This document shows, piece by piece, positions 60,549 to 64,000 of a DNA stretch of 64,000 nucleotides (positions are counted from its first letter, which is position 1; each line of letters begins with the position of its first letter). The notes below the pieces were generated by a model that had not been told where the DNA came from, did not search any database, and was given only the letters and a program-made list of their open reading frames with translations. Origin of the DNA: Granulicella sp. S190 (GTDB taxonomy: Bacteria > Acidobacteriota > Terriglobia > Terriglobales > Acidobacteriaceae). The DNA lies in assembly GCF_009766095.1 (NCBI RefSeq), contig NZ_LMUD01000009.1, positions 369,151 to 433,150 of the forward strand, in the 5' to 3' direction. The position numbers and the translations under genes were made by a program.

Positions 60549-62417
60549 ATGCGGCGGTGGGCACTCGTGGTGAGCTGTGCGCCGCTGGTGATGCTCGCTG
60601 GCTGCCCACAGGACGACACGGCCTCGCCGGGCAAGGCTTCTGCCCAGACGACAGCTCCTGCGATTGCACAAGGCAAGACCTCAAGCACAGCGCAGCCCGG
60701 AGCAGCGGTTCCATCCACGGAGCAGGCCGTCGACAACTCTGCGAAGGCCTTCAAGGTGCAGCAACTCATCAACTCTGCCGAGGCAGCTTACCGCAGTGGA
60801 GTCGATAACTATCGCTCAGGCCATCTCGACGCGGCTCGGCTGGACTTCGACTCCGCCGTCGATCTGATGTTGACCAGCGGCATGGACCTCAAGACAGATC
60901 CACAGCTTGCCGATGAGTTCGATCATCTGTTGAATGCCGTGAACTCGCTTGAGATGGCAGCGCTGAAGCAAGGCAACGGATTCTCACCGAAGATCGAAGA
61001 GGCGCCGCTCGACACCGCCGAAGACCTCACCTTCCCGGCCAACCCCGAGCTGACCGCAAAGCTGAAGGCGGAGCTACAGATCAAATCCGACTTGCCTCTT
61101 GTCATCAACGACCAGGTCGCGGGCTACATCGGCTACTTCGCGAACTCGCCCTCCTTCCACGCCCACATGCTTCGCAGCATGGAGCGCGCTGGAAAATACA
61201 AGGCCATGATCCAGAAGGCGCTGACCGACCAGGGCGTGCCGCAGGATCTCATCTATCTTGCCGTCGCCGAGTCAGGTTTTCAGCCGCAAGTGCTCAACGC
61301 GAAGTCTGGAGCCGGCGGCATGTGGCAGTTTATGCCCACCGGCGCCTACGGCCTGGCGCGCAACGGCTACTTCGATGAGCGCTTCGATCCCGAAAAATCT
61401 TCGATCGCCTACGCAAAGTATATGAAGGCGCTCTACAACCAGTTCGGCGACTGGTACCTTGCGATGGCCGCCTACGACTGGGGTCCGGGCAACGTGCAGC
61501 GCGCCGTACAACGAACGGGGTATGCCGACTTCTGGGAGCTCTATCGGCGCAATGCACTGCCGAAGGAGACCCGTGACTACGTGCCCAAGATCCTAGCCGC
61601 AGTCATCATGGCGAAGAATCCCGAGAAGTATGGCTTGGACAAGATGGTGCCTGACGAAGCCGTGGTGTCGGACACCGTCTCGGTGGACTACGCGATCGAT
61701 CTGCGCCTGGTCGCGGATGTGACCGACTCCACTCTGCAGGAGATCGTCGCGCTCAACCCGAGTCTGCTACGGATGACCACACCGCGCGATATCTCCTTCG
61801 ACCTGCATATCCCGGTGGGCACGCGCGCTGCCTTTACCGAACGCCTTAAGGAGATTCCCGAAGACAAACGCAGCAGCTGGCGCTTCCATGTGGTGCGGGC
61901 TGGTGAGTCGCTCGACGGCATCGCAGGCGCTCTGCACGCTCGTGCGGCCGAGATCTCCGAGGTGAACGATCTGCCCGCAGGCGGCGCAGTCGATGCAGGA
62001 GACGAGCTCGTAGTACCCGTGACGACCGCCGCTGCGAGTGCCCGCCCGCAACGGTATGCCGTGCGTCGCGGAGACACGCTGGTCACCGTCGCCGATCGAT
62101 TCGGCGTCTCTGTTGAAGAGCTGCGGCGATGGAATCATCTTTCGTCGAATACTGTGCGCCCGGGTGCGTCTCTCGCAGTAGCGGAGCCGGTGAAGCTCGC
62201 GCCTGGTACGCGCCTGCGCGGCAGGCGTGCTCGAACAGGAAGCCGCGCATACACTTCTTCGACCAGTGTTTCTCAGGGTGCGGCGCACTCCTCCGCCAAA
62301 CACTCCGGCTCGAAGGCGAGTGGATTGACTGCAACAGGGAGGGCATCGAGTAAGAAAAATTTGGCGGCAGCGAAGCAGAGTGTGACATCCAAAACTAAAA
62401 AGAAAGCTACACGATAA
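60549..62417 (+). CDS. mltD: MltD-like membrane-bound lytic transglycosylase with LysM domains
   Basis: ATG 60549, behind AGGAAG, gives 622 aa with a lipoprotein signal (LAGC); TTG 60510 and ATG 60522 are in frame. An Ala/Ser/Thr linker precedes a helical region (about 75-165). The SLT domain (about 225-345) has catalytic Glu241 in AVAESGFQPQVLNAKSGAGG and MWQFMPTGAYGL, AAYDWGPGNVQRAV. Two LysM domains bind peptidoglycan (FHVVRAGESLDGIAGALHA and RYAVRRGDTLVTVADRFGVS). A basic Ser/Lys/Thr tail ends the protein. It cleaves glycan strands to 1,6-anhydro ends. Confidence 0.94.
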   Translation: MRRWALVVSCAPLVMLAGCPQDDTASPGKASAQTTAPAIAQGKTSSTAQPGAAVPSTEQAVDNSAKAFKVQQLINSAEAAYRSGVDNYRSGHLDAARLDFDSAVDLMLTSGMDLKTDPQLADEFDHLLNAVNSLEMAALKQGNGFSPKIEEAPLDTAEDLTFPANPELTAKLKAELQIKSDLPLVINDQVAGYIGYFANSPSFHAHMLRSMERAGKYKAMIQKALTDQGVPQDLIYLAVAESGFQPQVLNAKSGAGGMWQFMPTGAYGLARNGYFDERFDPEKSSIAYAKYMKALYNQFGDWYLAMAAYDWGPGNVQRAVQRTGYADFWELYRRNALPKETRDYVPKILAAVIMAKNPEKYGLDKMVPDEAVVSDTVSVDYAIDLRLVADVTDSTLQEIVALNPSLLRMTTPRDISFDLHIPVGTRAAFTERLKEIPEDKRSSWRFHVVRAGESLDGIAGALHARAAEISEVNDLPAGGAVDAGDELVVPVTTAAASARPQRYAVRRGDTLVTVADRFGVSVEELRRWNHLSSNTVRPGASLAVAEPVKLAPGTRLRGRRARTGSRAYTSSTSVSQGAAHSSAKHSGSKASGLTATGRASSKKNLAAAKQSVTSKTKKKATR

Positions 62418-62572
62418 GCTTCCTCACCAAAAAGAGTACTTGCCTTCGGTAGCGCTTGGATGCATCCTGTTGCTAGAATCTCGTGCCGGGAAGTAAACGA
62501 GTTTATCGCCGTAGCGAATTGTAAGACGAAGCAGAGAGCGCCGAAGGTAAGAGCAGTGAGGGGATAACAACA

Positions 62573-63346
62573 ATGATGTTCGATGACACAATCAAGCTTT
62601 ACGCAACTGCAGCCGATGACGATCACAGCTATGGCGATGAACCCGAAGACGACGAGGACGACCTGCACAGCTTCAGCGATGACGACGAAGAAGAAGAGGA
62701 GGTCACGATGACCTCGGATGACGATGACGACGAGGAAGACGAAGATCTGCACGGAACCCACGCAGAAGACGCAAAGGTCTTCGCGGCGCCAGCCTCGCCG
62801 ATAAGCAGCTACCAGCCGGCGACGAAGCAGTCCGAAGTCCCGACGCCGATTCCGACCTCCACCCCGCCGACGAAGCCAGCTGCAAAGAAGGCCCCTGCGA
62901 AGAAAGCTGCTCCCGCCAAAAAGGCTGCTCCAGCAAAGGCGGCGAAAAAGGCAACCAAGCCGGCGGTCAAGAAGGCTGTTGCCAAGAAGGCTGTGGTTAA
63001 AAAGACTGCGACGAAGAAGGTTGCAGCAAAAAAAGTTCTGGCGAAGAAGGCAGCTCCAAAGAAAGCCTCCGCCAAATCGAAATCTGCCGCGAAGAAGGTC
63101 AGTGCTCTGCGCGGCGGTAAGGTCGCCCCTAAAAAGGCGGTCGGCAACAAGAGCACTGGAAGCAGTAAAAAACTAAAGACGAGAGGTACTACCTTGGCAA
63201 CTAAGAAAGCAGCAAAGAAGGCTCCAGCGAAGAAGGCAGCAGCAAAGAAGGCTCCTGCTAAGAAGGCAGCCAAGAAGGCTCCTGCAAAGAAAGCCGTAAA
63301 GAAGGCTGTAAAAAAGGCACCAGCAAAGAAGGCCGTAAAGAAGTAA
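62573..63346 (+). CDS. Histone H1-like protein with acidic N-terminus and AAKK-type repeats
   Basis: The 257-aa protein (ATG 62573 or 62576, after GAGGGG) has two opposite halves. Residues 15-70 are strongly acidic (DDDHSYGDEPEDDEDD, SDDDEEEEEV). Residues 95-257 are Lys/Ala/Pro-rich with repeats of PAKKA/AAKKA, as in eukaryotic H1 tails and Bordetella BpH1-type proteins. The basic half should bind DNA nonspecifically. The acidic half may shield it or recruit partners. The gene is followed by a strong terminator. Confidence 0.85.
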   Translation: MMFDDTIKLYATAADDDHSYGDEPEDDEDDLHSFSDDDEEEEEVTMTSDDDDDEEDEDLHGTHAEDAKVFAAPASPISSYQPATKQSEVPTPIPTSTPPTKPAAKKAPAKKAAPAKKAAPAKAAKKATKPAVKKAVAKKAVVKKTATKKVAAKKVLAKKAAPKKASAKSKSAAKKVSALRGGKVAPKKAVGNKSTGSSKKLKTRGTTLATKKAAKKAPAKKAAAKKAPAKKAAKKAPAKKAVKKAVKKAPAKKAVKK

Positions 63347-63367
63347 CTAACACCAAGGCAAGCAAAT

Positions 63368-63405
63368 AGGCCCGGACTCCTCAATTGAGAGCCCGGGCCT
63401 TTTTG
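63368..63405 (+). terminator. Rho-independent terminator of the H1-like gene
   Basis: AGGCCCGG (63368-63375) pairs with CCGGGCCT (63393-63400), extended inside by CTC/GAG, and is followed by TTTTT. It lies 22 bases past the stop, between convergent genes. Confidence 0.88.
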
Positions 63406-63422
63406 CGTCTGCTGATAAGTAT

Positions 63423-63971
63423 TTACTTTTTGTCGGCGTTGATTGCAGCCAGAACTTCCGTACTGTGAACATTGGGATCGACCTTCTCCCACACCTTGAC
63501 GACCTTGCCTTCGGGCGAGATCAGGAAGGTCTCACGGTTGGCAAACTTCGCGACGCCGAAGTTCTTCACCGGAACGCCGTACATGTCGACGACCTTGTGA
63601 TCCGGGTCGGCCAGCAGCTTGAAGCTGAACGTATCCTTCGAGCACCAGGTCTTATGGCCCTCGACGGTATCCAGGCTGACGCCGAGAACGACCGCATTCA
63701 GAGCGTCATACTTGGCGATGTCGCGCTGGAAGTTATGCGCCTCGATGGTGCAGCCGGTGGTCTGGTCCTTGGGGTAGAAGTAGAGGACGACCCACTTGCC
63801 CTTGTAGTCGGTCAGGCTGACGGGCTTGTCTTCCTGCGAGGGCAGGGTAAAGTTGGGCGCCGTGGCTCCAGCCTGTAGTGTATCTGCCGCGGGCGCTGCA
63901 TGGGCTCTCAGGCCTACGCCGCACGCCGCTGCTATGCCGATGATTGCTGCGATCCAAACTGCTTTGCGCAT
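63423..63971 (-). CDS. Exported peroxiredoxin (AhpC/TSA, BCP-like)
   Basis: The 182-aa protein starts at ATG 63971 after AAGGGG. A signal peptide (AVWIAAIIGIAAACGVGLRA) exports it. The peroxiredoxin domain has the P-x-x-x-T-x-x-C motif as PKDQTTGCTIEA, with peroxidatic Cys74. BCP proteins of the atypical type have a resolving cysteine five residues later; here that position is Asn (EAHNF), and the only other cysteine in the mature protein is Cys110 (TWCSKD). It may resolve with Cys110 or be a 1-Cys enzyme. It would detoxify peroxides in the periplasm. Confidence 0.9.
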   Translation of the reverse strand: MRKAVWIAAIIGIAAACGVGLRAHAAPAADTLQAGATAPNFTLPSQEDKPVSLTDYKGKWVVLYFYPKDQTTGCTIEAHNFQRDIAKYDALNAVVLGVSLDTVEGHKTWCSKDTFSFKLLADPDHKVVDMYGVPVKNFGVAKFANRETFLISPEGKVVKVWEKVDPNVHSTEVLAAINADKK

Positions 63972-64000
63972 GGTGGTTCCCCTTATAGGTTTCTTTTTGC

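Noticed and set aside
62880-63340. Repetitive GCAAAGAAGGC-type units, CRISPR-like at first sight
   Set aside because: They are in-frame codon repeats of the PAKKA/AAKKA motif in the H1-like gene, with no unique spacers.

Overview
The window reads as chromosomal DNA of an acidobacterium of the Terriglobales type (Granulicella/Edaphobacter/Terriglobus-like). This is inferred from gene content, not from a marker gene. The signs are two very large Oar-like TonB-dependent receptors with an N-terminal carboxypeptidase-regulatory-like domain, a tricorn-like protease, secreted proteins carrying an LPDAP motif after the signal peptide, a tetraether-synthase-like radical SAM enzyme, and many exported proteins of unknown function. 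No rRNA or tRNA gene, insertion sequence, phage or CRISPR array was seen.

Layout. 1-6.2 kb: a truncated leftward gene, then lptD, a thioredoxin-fold thiol oxidoreductase, a SurA/EpsD-like prolyl isomerase and a Gfo/Idh/MocA oxidoreductase. 6.2-18.2 kb: an M15-like DUF5715 protein, a c-type cytochrome-domain protein, a membrane sulfatase with a small membrane protein, a tricorn homologue, a leftward run of five small exported proteins (two translationally coupled), and a CsbD/DUF3606 stress-protein pair. 18.5-33.3 kb: gyrA, an Oar-like receptor, a siderophore receptor with a PiuC-type dioxygenase, and a second Oar-like receptor. 33.5-40.3 kb: a GH2 glycosidase, a multi-PAS histidine kinase coupled to a YceH-family protein, and a DUF882 M15-like peptidase. 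40.8-45.1 kb: the radical SAM enzyme and two related membrane proteins. 45.3-53.7 kb: RlpA, an exported TldD/TldE-like pair, an ECF sigma factor with a putative anti-sigma factor, a DUF6249-like protein, a Ste24-type M48 protease and a HIT protein. 53.8-64 kb: a disordered basic protein with a receiver-like domain, tandem Skp-like chaperones, lepA, a GNAT acetyltransferase, an MltD-like transglycosylase, a histone-H1-like protein and an exported peroxiredoxin.

How genes fit together. Much of the window serves the cell envelope: outer-membrane biogenesis (LptD with its likely folding helpers, Skp paralogues), peptidoglycan remodelling (DUF5715, DUF882, RlpA, MltD), TonB-dependent uptake with iron handling (siderophore receptor plus PiuC), and exported proteolysis (tricorn, TldD/E-like pair, M48).

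The points most worth a second look are: the Tes-like radical SAM protein, a candidate for membrane-spanning lipid synthesis; a dispersed GTGG-rich element of about 110 bp found directly downstream of two unrelated genes; the exported TldD/TldE-like pair behind a sigma/anti-sigma unit; the conserved cysteine pattern in LptD next to a thiol oxidoreductase; and duplicated inverted-repeat boxes upstream of a receptor gene.

Limits: all calls come from reading motifs by eye. No searches, alignments or structure predictions were run. Several start codons are chosen from ribosome-binding sites and signal peptides and could be off.
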